DNA from: CAVPXC01 sp963709505
Lineage (GTDB): Bacteria > Chloroflexota > Anaerolineae > JAAEKA01
Length of the DNA: 64,000 nt
Direction: 5' to 3'
NCBI GenBank assembly: GCA_963709505.1
Contig: CAVPXC010000030.1
Location: 1 to 64,000 of the forward strand
Under the pieces are notes generated by a model that was not told where the DNA came from, searched no databases, and saw only the letters and a program-made list of their open reading frames with translations. The position numbers and the translations under genes are program-made. Positions 39,164-49,445 of this stretch are shown here, in pieces (position 1 is the stretch's first letter; each line of letters begins with the position of its first letter).

Positions 39164-39685
39164 ATTGACGCCTCGCAGTTTGCCGCAGCTTATCGGGACT
39201 ACCTGCCCAAGGTCCTGAATTTCATCCGTTTGCGCGTGCCAGACGAGGGCGTGGCTGAGGATCTGACCGCCGCCACGTTCGAGCAGGCCTTTCGCAAGAT
39301 CGGCCAATTGCGCAACGACGACGCTTTCGCCGGCTGGCTGTTTCGCATCGCCCGCAACGAGATTGGCCAGTACTATCGGCGGCGTCGACCACGTATGCAC
39401 GAGGGCCAAGGCAGCCTGGACGATCTGCTGGATCTGCCCGACCGGACCGAGTCGCCGTTTGAGGCCGCAGCGCGGCGCGAGCAGCTTGCCGGCGTGCTCG
39501 AAGCCATCGCCGGCCTGACGCCTCGGGAGCAGGAGATCATCGCTCTGCGCTTCGTAGGTGGACTCACCAACCACGAGATCGGCCGGGCTATGGATTTGAG
39601 CGACAGCAACGCGGGCGTGATCCTGTTTCGGGCCATTCGCAAGGTGCGCGATCGGCTCGGTATCGACGCTGAAAGAGAGCCATGA
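39164..39685 (+). CDS. ECF-type RNA polymerase sigma factor (probable ATT start)
   Basis: Region 2 is seen in AAYRDYLPKVLNFIRLRVPD, AEDLTAATFEQAFRKIGQL and FAGWLFRIARNEIGQYYRRR. Region 4 is seen in LAGLTPREQEIIALRFVGGL and NHEIGRAMDLSDSNAGVILF. Translation should start before region 2.1. The only place with a good Shine-Dalgarno (GAGGAGG at 39148-39154) is followed by ATT at 39164, and upstream codons in frame reach a TAA at 39122 with no ATG, GTG or TTG. So either ATT is the initiator or one base is wrong. A TTG at 39230 would remove part of region 2. Its stop overlaps the anti-sigma start. It probably responds to an envelope signal. Confidence 0.82.
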   Translation: MDASQFAAAYRDYLPKVLNFIRLRVPDEGVAEDLTAATFEQAFRKIGQLRNDDAFAGWLFRIARNEIGQYYRRRRPRMHEGQGSLDDLLDLPDRTESPFEAAARREQLAGVLEAIAGLTPREQEIIALRFVGGLTNHEIGRAMDLSDSNAGVILFRAIRKVRDRLGIDAEREP

Positions 39686-40580
39686 ACGAACGCGATGCCG
39701 CCAGGCAGTTGAGTGAGGTATTTGGATCAACTCGTCTCGAAGCCGCGGCTCTGCTGGCGCCGACCCAGCAGGCCGGCCTGCGACGCCTGTTCCGCTCGAT
39801 TCGGGGACGAGTCAAGCCATTGCCAGGCTGTCTGCCCTGCCTGTCTTGTTGCCTGCGCCTGATGCCGCCTTCGAGCAGCGGGTTTGGCAGCGTGTGCGGG
39901 CGGTTGACCAGGCTGGAGGCCAGGGCAAGCGCCTGCCACTTGCTCTGCCTGCAACTTCCAGCTTTCGTCTGCGTTTTCTCGCACCGTTCGCCATCCTGGC
40001 AGTGGCCCTGCTCCTGCTCCTACCCGGCCCGCGCACCGCGGTCGGCAATTGGATGGCGCGTATCCGACTTGGCCGAGTCGATCTTGTCTTGGCGCCTGAG
40101 CCGACGCCTCGTTCGGTATTGGTTGCCAGCAGCCAGCATTTTGCTTCTCTCGGCGAGGCGGAACAAGCGGCGGGCTTCCATGTGCTGGCGCCGGCCTATT
40201 TGCCCGCGGGGTACGACCTGACGGGTGTACAGAGCGTTAGTTACGAACAATTGCCGGTGTGGATGCGGCCGTTGTACGTCGAAAGCACCTACCGACCGGA
40301 GCGCGCCAAGCCGGAGCAGGTCTATGCGCTGTTGCGACAGTTCAATGCCCGGCAAGCCGGCGGCGTGCAGATCGGTGAGATCGAATACCAATCGCAAGAC
40401 ATTCGCAGCACGCGTGCGCTCACACTGTCGCACGGCGCGCCTGCCGTCCTGCTGGAGTTTCGCCAGCCTGATCCCTCGCTGCGCGAGCTGATCTGGGAAC
40501 ACGACGGGATGACCCTCGAGCTATGGAGCGCAACGCTGTCCGAGGATGATCTCGTGCATGTCGCAGAGTTGTTGCGTTAA
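39682..40580 (+). CDS. Anti-sigma factor-like membrane protein (frameshift)
   Basis: It starts at ATG 39682 inside the last codons of the sigma gene (ATGA coupling). The short N-terminal cytoplasmic part (MNERDAARQLSEVFGSTRLE) has no zinc-binding H-x3-C-x2-C motif. A frameshift in or near the GGGG run at about 39800-39810 leads to TSQAIARLSALPVLLPAPDA. A single transmembrane helix (FLAPFAILAVALLLLLPG) precedes an extracytoplasmic domain of about 170 residues ending AVLLEFRQPDPSLRELIWEH, similar to DUF4367/RsiW-like sensory domains. It likely holds the preceding sigma factor until an extracytoplasmic cue. Confidence 0.75.
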
Positions 40581-40586
40581 TCGCCA

Positions 40587-40674
40587 ATCGGACCTTCGAT
40601 TGGACCGTTTGCGGAAAAAGGTCCGATCTTGGATCAACATCAGATCGGACCGTTTTTCCGCAAAAGGTCCGATC
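40587..40674. repeat. pair of inverted ATCGGACC...GGTCCGAT palindromes
   Basis: Element a (40587-40627) contains ATCGGACC, TTTGCGGAAAAA and GGTCCGAT. Element b (40643-40674) is GATCGGACC-GTTTTTCCGCAAAA-GGTCCGATC. b is essentially the reverse complement of a, repeating the arrangement at 20905-20981. They lie between the anti-sigma gene and the second YYY gene, which starts 30 bases later. Confidence 0.8.
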
Positions 40675-40703
40675 TCAGATTGATCTCAGATTCGCAGAGC
40701 TTC

Positions 40704-43535
40704 ATGATAGACGTCCTTCGCTTTTGGCTGATCGTACAACTCTTCGCGCTGGCAGCCTTGCCGTTGGCCTGGCGGTTGCTTGATGCCTTGCCGAGCCGCG
40801 GCTACGTCCTTGCCAAGCCGCTTGGCCTGCTCTTGGTAACCTACCTCCTATGGATGGGAGGCAGCTTTGGCCTGCTCCGCAACAGCGTCGGCGGCATCTT
40901 GCTATGCTGGCTGTTGGTGCTGGCCCTGTCGCTGTGGGTGGGCCGGGACGGCTTGCGCAAGCGCGTGTCAGCTTCCGCGCAAGAGGCGGGGAGGCCACTC
41001 ATCGCCTGGCTGCGTAAACACTGGCGTCTGGTGGTCGCAACCGAGGTCCTCTTCTTGGTGGCCCTCGTTTTCTGGGCTTTCGTGCGCAGCTATAGCCCGG
41101 AGATCACCACGGCCGGCGGCGAGAAGTTCATGGAGCTGACCTTTCTCAACGGTATTCTGCGCAGCGACCGCTTTCCGCCGTTAGACCCGTGGCTTTCGGG
41201 CTACGCAATCAGCTACTACTACTTTGGCTACATCATGCTGGCCACACTGACGCAGTTGAGCGGCCTGGCCCCGAGCGTCGCTTTTAATGTTGGCCTAGCC
41301 ACTTGGTTCGCGCTGACCCTGACGGCGGCCTTTGGTGTGACCTTCGACATGGTGGCGGCTCTGTTGCGTTCACCGTCCGTGCGTGGATCTTTGGAACAGG
41401 CGCGGCAACGAGTCGACAGCGGCGCTGCGCTGGCAGGCGGCATACTGGGCGCGCTGTTTGTGGCCGTCGTCAGCAACCTGGAAGGCTTTCTCGAGTTCGA
41501 TGCAAGGCCTCGGGGTGGGATCCCTGGCCTTCTGGCGCTGGTTGGATATCAAGGATCTCAATTGCCTGGACGGTCCGGCCTATACAGTGCAGGTCGCCAA
41601 CTGTCCGCAAGCCGCCGGCATCATGCCGGAGCGCTTCTTCTGGTGGTGGCGCGCCAGCCGGGTCATCACCGACCGGGACCTCTTGGGTAATGCTGTCGAG
41701 GTCATTGACGAGTTTCCCTTCTTCAGCTTCCTGCTGGGCGACATGCACCCGCACGTGTTGGGATTGCCTTTTGTGTTGTTGGCAGTGGGGCTGGCGTTAG
41801 CACTGCTGTTGGGGGTCAGGTCACAGGTGGCAGGTGGCACGAAGTCCCGCAGCGGAGCGGAGTGGAAGTTGCCAGGGGAAGGTGACGAGGGACGCGATGG
41901 CGGTGTGGTGGTTGCCAGGGCAAGCACCTTGGTAGCCGGCTGGGTAGGGCTATTTCCGCTCGGCTGGGTGGGTATTGCCGTATATGCACTATGTTTGGGT
42001 GGACTTGGTTTCCTGAACACCTGGGACTTCCCAATCTACCTCTTTTTGATCATGCTGGTGATGGGCGTCAGGCTGGCGTGGGAACAGGGCGGTTTGAGCT
42101 GGGGCGTGGCGGGCCGGGCTATGGCAGGCGCTGTGGCTCTCGGCCTGTTGGGTGCCCTGCTCTACTTGCCCTTTTACGCCGGTTTTCAATCGCAGGCCGG
42201 CGGAATCCTGCCCAACTTCCTCTTTGGTACCCGGCTATCGCAGTTCTTTGTCATGTTTGGCCCGCTGCTGGTCGCCGTACTCTTTCTGCTGATCGCGCTC
42301 AGCACACGAGGCGGGATCAGTCTCAAGGGCTTTCTGGGATTCTTTGCGGCATCGATCCTTCTGCCGATTGCGTTTTTGGCCATGGTGCTGGTGGCCGGCC
42401 TCCTAACCCCTGGCGGGCAGGATCTTATTTCTCGTCTTCGGGATCTGCCAATGGTGCAGCAAGCAGGCGCAGCCAGTTTTGGCCAACTTGCTTTGGAAGT
42501 TGCCAAGATCCGCCTGGGCAGTCCCTTTGCCTACATCGTTCTCGCCGCGCTGCTGGCCTGGGTCCTGGCCCTGCTTGCCAAACGCCTTAGCAGCCCTGCC
42601 GACTTGCAACCTGCAACTTCGCAACCTACCGACGTGCAACCTGCCGACTCACCTCACCCCCACGTGCAACCTGACCGACCTGCAACCTGCAACTTCGCAA
42701 CCTACCGACGTGCAACCTGCCGACCTGCAACCTGCAACTTCGCAACCTACCGACGTGCAACCTGCCGACCTGCGACCTGCAACTCCGCAACCTGCACCTC
42801 CGCAACCCGCCACCTTCGCCCTCCTCGCCCTACTGACCGCCCTGCTGCTGGTCTTCAGCGTCGAGTTCGTCTATCTGCGCGACACATTCGGCACCCGCAT
42901 GAACACGGTGTTCAAGTTCTATTTCCAGGCCTGGGTGCTGATGGCTGTCGTGGCGGCCTTTGCGGTGGTGTATCTGGCCAAATACGCCGGGCGAGCGCTT
43001 CGCTGGGTGAGCCTGCCGGTTATTGCCTTGGTGGTGATTGCGGGCCTCTTCTACCCGGTATTTGGCACCATCACGCGCGCCGAGCGTTTCAAGACGACGC
43101 CCACTTTGGACGGCACGGCCTATCTGACGCCCCAGAACGGCGGTGACGCCGCAGCAATTGCCTGGCTCCGCCAGAATGTACCGGGTGTGGCCACCATTCT
43201 TGAAGCGAGCGGTGGTTCCTATAGCTACGCCGGCCGTATCTCAGCTCAAACCGGCTTGCCTACCCTGCTCGGCTGGGATGGACACGAGCTCCAATGGCGG
43301 GGCAATACGATCGAGCAAGACAAGCGTCGCCCCGACATTGAGCGCATCTACCGTTACGCCACCGGCAACGAGCTGCGCCAGTCTGCTTGACCGCTGGCAG
43401 ATCGACTACCTGATTGTCGGCGACCTCGAACGGCAAACCTTCGGCGTGACGCCGCAGTCCGAGGCTCGTTTGGCCCAGGTGATGGACCTGGTGTATGATG
43501 CCGAAGGCGTGCGCATCTATCGGCGCCGCGGCTAG
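40704..43535 (+). CDS. DUF2298 (Chlor_Arch_YYY) membrane protein (three frameshifts)
   Basis: The single-unit form has about 940 residues after restoring frames. The hallmark SYYYFGYIML (YYYFG at residues 171-175) follows FMELTFLNGILRSDRFPPLD. Later blocks are AFWRWLDIKDLNCL, the D-M-H-P-H motif SFLLGDMHPHVLGLPF, GFLNTWDFPIY, FVYLRDTFGTRMNTVFKFYF, GRISAQTGLPTLLGWDGHE and the terminal IDYLIVGDLE. Frames change at about 41498-41502, in the C5 run of a tandem repeat near 42656-42661, and at about 43375. All blocks align in order with the C-terminal half of the GT39-YYY fusion. It is polytopic, and its function is unknown in the literature I know; a GT-C-like role is inference from the helix pattern. 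Confidence 0.85.
41817..41845. repeat. CAGGTGG heptamer tract inside the second YYY gene
   Basis: CAGGTCA, CAGGTGG, CAGGTGG and CACGAAG are consecutive 7-base units, encoding S-Q-V-A-G-G-T in a loop after a transmembrane helix. This is the same heptamer as at 4576-4596. Confidence 0.65.
42601..42811. repeat. 45-bp tandem repeat built from GCAACCT heptamers, inside the second YYY gene
   Basis: A 45-base unit beginning GACCTGCAACCTGCAACTTC occurs at 42601-42645, 42677-42721 and 42722-42766, with a degenerate fourth copy to 42811. It encodes repeated D-L-Q-P-A-T-S-Q-P-T-D-V-Q-P-A. Between copies 1 and 2 lies a 31-base spacer with a run of five C; 31 is not a multiple of three, and this is where the reading frame is lost. 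Confidence 0.85.
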
Positions 43536-43600
43536 TCCCGCAGGTCCTGACCTGAGAACCGCGGACTGGCGAAGGCGCGGACCGGAAGCACCCGCAGGTT

Positions 43601-43637
43601 TTCATCCACGGTTGCCGAAGGGACCCAGCACATGAGC
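43601..43637. repeat. dispersed repeat TTCATCCACGGTTGCC (copy 1)
   Basis: The 16 bases TTCATCCACGGTTGCC are identical at 60508-60523. The following bases (GGGA, CCAGC, CATG) are conserved with small indels. It is part of the 280-base gap 43536-43815, which also holds two palindromes and no gene. Confidence 0.65.
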
Positions 43638-43650
43638 GGCTGTCCTGAAA

Positions 43651-43716
43651 ATGTAGGGCAAATTGCCAATTTGCCTGCCGGGACTCCAGAGAGCAAATTG
43701 GCACTTTGCCCTACAT
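43651..43716. repeat. inverted repeat ATGTAGGGCAAATTGCCAAT
   Basis: Arms of 24 bp (43651-43674 and 43693-43716) match at 22 positions around an 18-base loop. The core (TGT.G.GCAAATTGCC) is shared with the next palindrome at 43760-43799. Confidence 0.8.
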
Positions 43717-43759
43717 TATCATCGGCCGTCGCGCCACCCGCGGCATGAAAAACTAGCCT

Positions 43760-43799
43760 GAGAATGTGGCGCAAATTGCCGAATTTGCGCCACATTCTC
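43760..43799. repeat. perfect 18-bp palindrome GAGAATGTGGCGCAAATT
   Basis: The arms pair perfectly around a GCCG tetraloop and end 16 bases before the ATG of the next gene. It could act as a terminator for the second YYY transcript (no T tail) or as a 5' structure of the next mRNA. Confidence 0.8.
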
Positions 43800-43815
43800 A
43801 ACCGAAAATGTAACC

Positions 43816-45600
43816 ATGACCACCACCATCTCAACCACAGAGTCACCTCCAACTCGCGCCGCGATCCTTCAGTGGCTGACGATCGAACGTGCAGCCTATG
43901 TCGCCATTGGCCTTCTAGCCTTGGTCGTGCGCCTGGTCGGGCTAGGGCAGCCGCCGATGGCGCCCGGCGAGGCCGCCCAGGCTATGGCCGCGCTTGACCT
44001 GATCGGGCATACAGGTTCGCTGTCGGCTGTGGGGACCAGTCCGCTGCTGCTCAGCCTGCACGCGCTGACTTTCCTGGTCACGCACTCCAGCGAAGCTGCA
44101 GCCCGTGCTTGGCCAGCCCTGGCTGGCACGCTGCTGGTGCTGCTCGCCTACGGACTGCGCGAGGAGCTTGGCCGGCTAGGCGCGTTATTCGCCGCCTTGC
44201 TCCTGGCCGTGTCTTCGTCCTTGGTTTTCTGGAGCCGCAGCGCCACCGGCGAGAGCTTTACCTTGCTGGCAGCGATGGCCCTGATTGTCGGCCTGGCCGG
44301 TTGGCGCCGAAATCCGGCGGCGTTTGCCCGCTGGGCCATCTGGCTGGCCGTGGCGTTGGCGCTGCTGCTGTTGTCAGCGCCGGCTGCCTATGCCGTCCTG
44401 GTGCTGATCGCACCATTGGCCGTGTTGGCCCTTTGGCCCTCCCTGGCGCCGGGCGAGACTCTGCGCGCAACCGCGCAGAGTTTCAATGCGGCGCTGATAG
44501 CTTTTGTCGCGCTGCTGCTGCTCGGCGCCACGGCCATGTTTTTCAACCCGAGCGGCCTGGCCGCGCTGGCAGACTTGCCGGCAACCTGGCTGGGGCAGTT
44601 TGCGCGCAGCGCCGGCTCCAGCCCGCTGTGGCTTCTGGCGCTCCTGTGCCTCCGCGAGCCGTTGATCGTCGCCACCGGCCTGGCCGGGCTCGTGCTCGGT
44701 CTGCGCCGCAGGAGTTGGTTGGCGCATGGGCTGGGCTTCTGGCTGGCGCTGGGTGTGCTCTTATTGCTCGTGCGAGCTGGCCGCGGCCCGATTGACCTGG
44801 CCTTGCTGGTGCTCCCGCTCGCGCTGTTGGGTGGAGGTGCACTGGCTGCGCTGTTCGAGGCCTTACGGCTGGACAGCGCCGACGAGAGGTCCGAGGCGGC
44901 GGTCCTGTTTGTCGCCGGCGTTGCGCTAATCGGCTCGACAGCTGTTTGGCTCGCGACCTGGGTGTCCTCGTGGACCCCGCAGCCGCAGACGGCCTTTTTG
45001 CTGAGCGCAGGTATTGCGCTGCTTGTGCTGGGCGGCTTGCTCGCAGCATATGCGGTGATCTTCGGTGGCAAGCTTACCGTGAAGATCGGCTTAGTGCTTC
45101 TGCTTGTGATGGTAGCTTTGCCCGCGTTGCGTGCCACTATGGAGATGAGCCACAACCGGGATAGGCTCCGCTGGGGATCATTTCTCAACACCACCGGCGC
45201 CACCGACGGCCGCGAGCTTTCGGCCAATCTCGCTCGCCTCGCCTCGCAGCGCGGTGGCGATTTACAGGACCTGCAGGTCGCCTTGATCGCGCCTCCGGGC
45301 GGCGCGCCGTCGCCTGTGCTTCGCTGGTTGGCGCGCGACGCCCAGGTACGCCAGACAGGTGGGATTGCTGTCGAGGATACGGCGGACAGTGTCCAGGACG
45401 ACGCGATCTACATTAGCCTTGCCGACGATGCGCCGCCTCAGGCTGAGGGCTACAGCGGACGCAGCTATCGCATTGCCCAAACCTGGACCCCGGACGGACT
45501 GCGCGGTAAGGCGCTCTGGAGCTGGCTGCTCTATGGCCATGTCGACGCACTGGACGGTGAGCAGCGGGCGATCGTTTGGATGCGGGCGGACGGTGAATGA
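43816..45600 (+). CDS. GT-C-like polytopic membrane protein
   Basis: 594 residues, very rich in Leu/Ala, with about 12 transmembrane helices and a C-terminal soluble extracytoplasmic domain of about 130 residues (SFLNTTGATDGRELSANLAR to the end). The first helix is followed by a loop QPPMAPGEAAQAMAAL, in the place where ArnT/PMT proteins carry D-E; only G-E remains, so catalytic competence is doubtful. The layout and neighbourhood suggest a member or degenerate relative of the GT39/PMT_2 clan. It sits between the second YYY gene and the TIGR03663 gene on the same strand. Confidence 0.7.
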   Translation: MTTTISTTESPPTRAAILQWLTIERAAYVAIGLLALVVRLVGLGQPPMAPGEAAQAMAALDLIGHTGSLSAVGTSPLLLSLHALTFLVTHSSEAAARAWPALAGTLLVLLAYGLREELGRLGALFAALLLAVSSSLVFWSRSATGESFTLLAAMALIVGLAGWRRNPAAFARWAIWLAVALALLLLSAPAAYAVLVLIAPLAVLALWPSLAPGETLRATAQSFNAALIAFVALLLLGATAMFFNPSGLAALADLPATWLGQFARSAGSSPLWLLALLCLREPLIVATGLAGLVLGLRRRSWLAHGLGFWLALGVLLLLVRAGRGPIDLALLVLPLALLGGGALAALFEALRLDSADERSEAAVLFVAGVALIGSTAVWLATWVSSWTPQPQTAFLLSAGIALLVLGGLLAAYAVIFGGKLTVKIGLVLLLVMVALPALRATMEMSHNRDRLRWGSFLNTTGATDGRELSANLARLASQRGGDLQDLQVALIAPPGGAPSPVLRWLARDAQVRQTGGIAVEDTADSVQDDAIYISLADDAPPQAEGYSGRSYRIAQTWTPDGLRGKALWSWLLYGHVDALDGEQRAIVWMRADGE

Positions 45601-45719
45601 CGGCGAATGCGGTGGATATCACAGCGAATGCCGAATGAAACATAATCGATCGAAGTCTGGAGTTAATGATTTGTTCAGACGGCACCGGCTAGGAAACCAG
45701 AAACTGGAAAATCTCTCAA

Positions 45720-48700
45720 ATGGTTGATATGAACGACACCCTACAGAACCCTGCTGAACCTCCTGCAGAGCTTCAACTCCCCAAAATGCCAGAATCCGAA
45801 ACACTTGGCGATGTACAGGAGCCTATCTTGGTGGACAGCAAGGATTTGGCCAAGCTGGGCGGCGCCCAGGATCCTACCTGGCTGGACCGATCCTTCGCCA
45901 GCCTGTTGGCCTGGGACTGGGAAAAGACCGCCTGGCTGGCGCTGCTGATCGTCGCAGCGGTGATCCGGTTGGTAGCGCTTAACAACCGCACGGCCAGCCA
46001 CGACGAGAGCGAGCACGCCTGGTTTGCCTACAACCTCTATGCCGGCAAGGGCTACGAGCACAGCCCGGTGTACCATGGGCCGTTCATCTACCACGTCATG
46101 GCTTTGTTCTACCTGATTTTCGGCGCCAGCGATGTGACCGCGCGCGTCCCGACCGCGCTGTTTGGTCTGGGTATTGTAGGAATGATGTGGTTTACACGGC
46201 GCTGGCTGGGCAAGTACGGCGCCTACCTCGCAGCCGTGCTCATCACCTTCTCCCCGGTCCTGTTGCACTACTCGCGTCACACCCGACATGACATCTATCG
46301 AGCTGTTCTGGGCCGTCGTTTTGATCGTCGCGGTGTTCCGCTATTTGGAAACCGGCTCGACCAAGGGCGCCCGCTGGCTATATCTGACAGCGGCGGCGCT
46401 TTCCCTGGCGCTGGCCAGCAAGGAGGACGCGTTTATTCATGGCGCTGCGTTGGGCGGCTTCTTGCTGCTGCTCCTTGTCTTCCGTTGGCTTGGCAAAAGG
46501 CTGGGCTTTGACGTACCGGAGGACGAGCAGGAAGCGCCCCTGCATATGGCGTGGCGCGATGCAGGCATCCTGGCCGGCATCGTCGTCGTTGCGCTGCTTG
46601 GCACGTTGGTGTTCAAGCTGGCGGGGATGTCCAGTTTTGGCAATTCCGGCTCGACCGCGCAAATGATCGCGGCGTTAGTAACCATCCTACTTCCGCCTGC
46701 AGTGGCTGTTGGCCTGGCGGTTTGGTACGGTGCACGTCGCGCCGGTGACCCAGAGACTGCCCCCTCATTCAGTCCAACAATGGATCTGGTGATACTGCTC
46801 GGCACGCTCATTCTGCCCTGGATCTCGCCGTTTGCGATCCAAGCGCTTGGCTATGATCCATTGGATTACACCAGTGGGATCTACTCGACTCTGTCGGTGC
46901 TTGTGGCGTTCATCGGCATCGCTGCGGTTGTCGGCGTGTTTTGGAACTTCCGCCGCTGGGTGATCTCGGCAGCGATCTTTACCGCGATCTTCGTGGTGCT
47001 GTTCACCACATTCTTCACCAATGGCCAAGGCATCGCCACCGGCGTGATCGGCTCCTTCGGCTACTGGCTGTCGCAGCATGAGGTCGCGCGCGGCGGCCAG
47101 CCCTGGTACTACTACTTCGTCATCGTGCCATTGTACGAATTCCTGCCCATCCTCCTAAGCATTCCGGTGCTGTTTCGGGCGCTCGTGCAGCGCAACCGGA
47201 CGTCGCTCATCATGTTGGGCGTCGTCGCCGTGTTGATGGCGGGTTGGCTGGCGGTGCAGATAAGCGCACCACAATCCGTTAAGGAAAGTGATCTGCTGCA
47301 CCTCCTGTTGGGCGGCGGTGCGATCTCTGCGGCCTTGATTGCGTTGGCCTGGGGCGGTTTGAACCGCTATCCGCGCAGCAACCAGCTTATTCTGGCCTTC
47401 TTTCCCTTCCTGATCTTCTTCTCGTGGGTCGCTTACAGTATCGCAGGCGAAAAGATGCCCTGGATCGTAACGTCCATCACCCTACCCATGTGCATCGCCG
47501 GAGGCTGGTGGCTCGGTACGGTGGTGGAACGGGTCGACTGGCGGGCTTTTTGGCATCGTGGCGATTGGTGGATCGCCGTGCTGATCGTGCCTGTGCTGGC
47601 CGCACTGCGCGCATTGTGGACCAGCAAGCCGTTTCAGGATCGCACCATCGCAGGTCTAAGCGACACCGGCCAGTGGCTGGCAGCCATCCTTGTCGCTCTC
47701 GTCGTGATCTACCTGATCGTCCGCCAGGTACAGAAGAGCGGTTGGCGTCAAAGCCGCCGCGTCATCGGCTTGACCCTGACCGCGCTGCTGGGTGTGTGGC
47801 TCTTGCGTACCACGTACGTGATGAACTTCATCAACCAAAACAACGTCACCGAGTACCTGTTCTACGCTCATGGCGGTCCCGATCCGCTGACCGATATGCA
47901 GGACATCGAAACCCTCAGCCGGCGCACCGTGGGCGATAAGCAGACTGAAGATCGCCTACGACGACGACGCCTCCTGGCCGTTCAACTGGTACTTGCGCGA
48001 TTGGCCAAACGCAGTCTATTTCGGCGCCAACCCGACGCGCGACTCCTTCACCGATGCGCCGGTTGCGCTCATCGGCAGCAAGAACCTGGACAAGGCGCGG
48101 CCCTACCTGCAGCGCGATTACTACGAGTTCGACCACCGGCTGATCTGGTGGCCGGACGAGGGCTATAAGAACACCAGTCTGGAAAAGATCAAGCAAGGAC
48201 TCGCCGATCCGGTCAAGCGCAAGGAGTTTCTCGACGTGGTGCTGTGGCGCAAGTACAAGACGCCGCTGTCTCAGTGGCCATTGGTGCACCGATACAGCCT
48301 GTTCGTGCGCAAAGACGTCGCCAACCAGATGTGGGACTTCGGCGCCGCGCCGGTGGCCGCAGCCGCTGCGGTCGACCCCTACGCACAGGGCGTTCGCGAT
48401 CTGGCCAGCCAGCAGATCATCGGCAGCGGGCCAGGCGCCAGCCAAGGCCAGTTCAACTTCCCGCGCTCGATGGCCGTGGCACCCGACGGCGCGCTCTATG
48501 GGGCTGACTCTGGCAACCACCGCATCCAGGTCTTTGCTCCGGACGGCTCCTTCGTGCGTGAATGGGGTTCGTCGTGCGACCTGTACGCAGAAGGCCAGCC
48601 CGGCTGCGTCGACCCGGATGGCGACGGTCCCTTGGAACTCGGCGACGGCCAACTGCGCGAGCCGTGGGGCATCGCCGTGGGGCCAGACGGCACGGTCTAC

Positions 48701-49373
48701 GTTGCCGACACGTGGAACCATCGCGTCGTGGCCTTTGACAGCCAGGGCGCCTTCCTAAACAAATGGGGTACGTTTGTTACTACCAACGGCGAGGCTGGAG
48801 GCAGTCCAGCCGGTTTCTGGGCCGCGCGCGATCGCGCTCGACGGCGCAGGCAATCTGTACGTCACGGACACCGGCAACAAGCGGATCGAAGTCTTTGATC
48901 CGTCCGGTGTATTCCTCGGGCAGTATGGCAGCGGCGGGGTTGTCGAAGGCAGCTTCGACGAGCCGGTCGGTCTGGCCATCATCCCGAAGGGAGATGGCGT
49001 GCCTGGCGGCACGGTTTACGTTGCCGACACGTGGAACCGGCGTATCCAGGTCTTCGACGTGACCTTCGACGGCGGCCAACCGGTCTTCACTTTTGTCAAG
49101 GCCTGGCCGGTCGAAGGCTGGAACAGCCAGAGTGTGGTCAACAAGCCGTATCTGGCCGTCGACAGCGAGGGCTTCGTCTATGCCACCGATCCTGAGCTTT
49201 ATCGGGTATTGGTCTTCGACAAGGATGGCGCCTTCAAAGCCACGTTTGGCCAGTATGGCAACGACGCTAAGACCTTTGCCCTGCCCAACGGCATCGCCAT
49301 CGGTGCCGGCGACACGGTCTATGTGGCCGACGCTGACAACCATCGCATCATGGTTTTTCCGGCCGTACGGTGA
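45720..49373 (+). CDS. TIGR03663-family membrane protein fused to an NHL beta-propeller (three frameshifts)
   Basis: About 1215 residues when restored. The N-terminal region (about 1-750) has a cytoplasmic tail and a helix, then the acidic loop NNRTASHDESEHAWFAYNLY and YHGPFIYHVMALFYLIFG typical of TIGR03663 proteins (related to archaeal Agl23, a flippase-associated GT-C-like protein). Many helices follow, with a domain containing WPFNWYLRDWPN. The C-terminal region (about 890-1215) has six NHL repeats, for example GIAVGPDGTVYVADTWNHRV, LYVTDTGNKRIEVFDPSG and NGIAIGAGDTVYVADADNHR, enough for one six-bladed propeller outside the membrane. Frames change at about 46295-46305, 47943-47946 and 48818-48825. 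TIGR03663 genes are known to occur near YYY genes. Confidence 0.85.
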
Positions 49374-49445
49374 GGCGGGTAGATTAAGTAGATGATGTGA
49401 CAAGGGAAACAGGCTAAAAGGATTAGAAAGGCAACGGGAGACATG

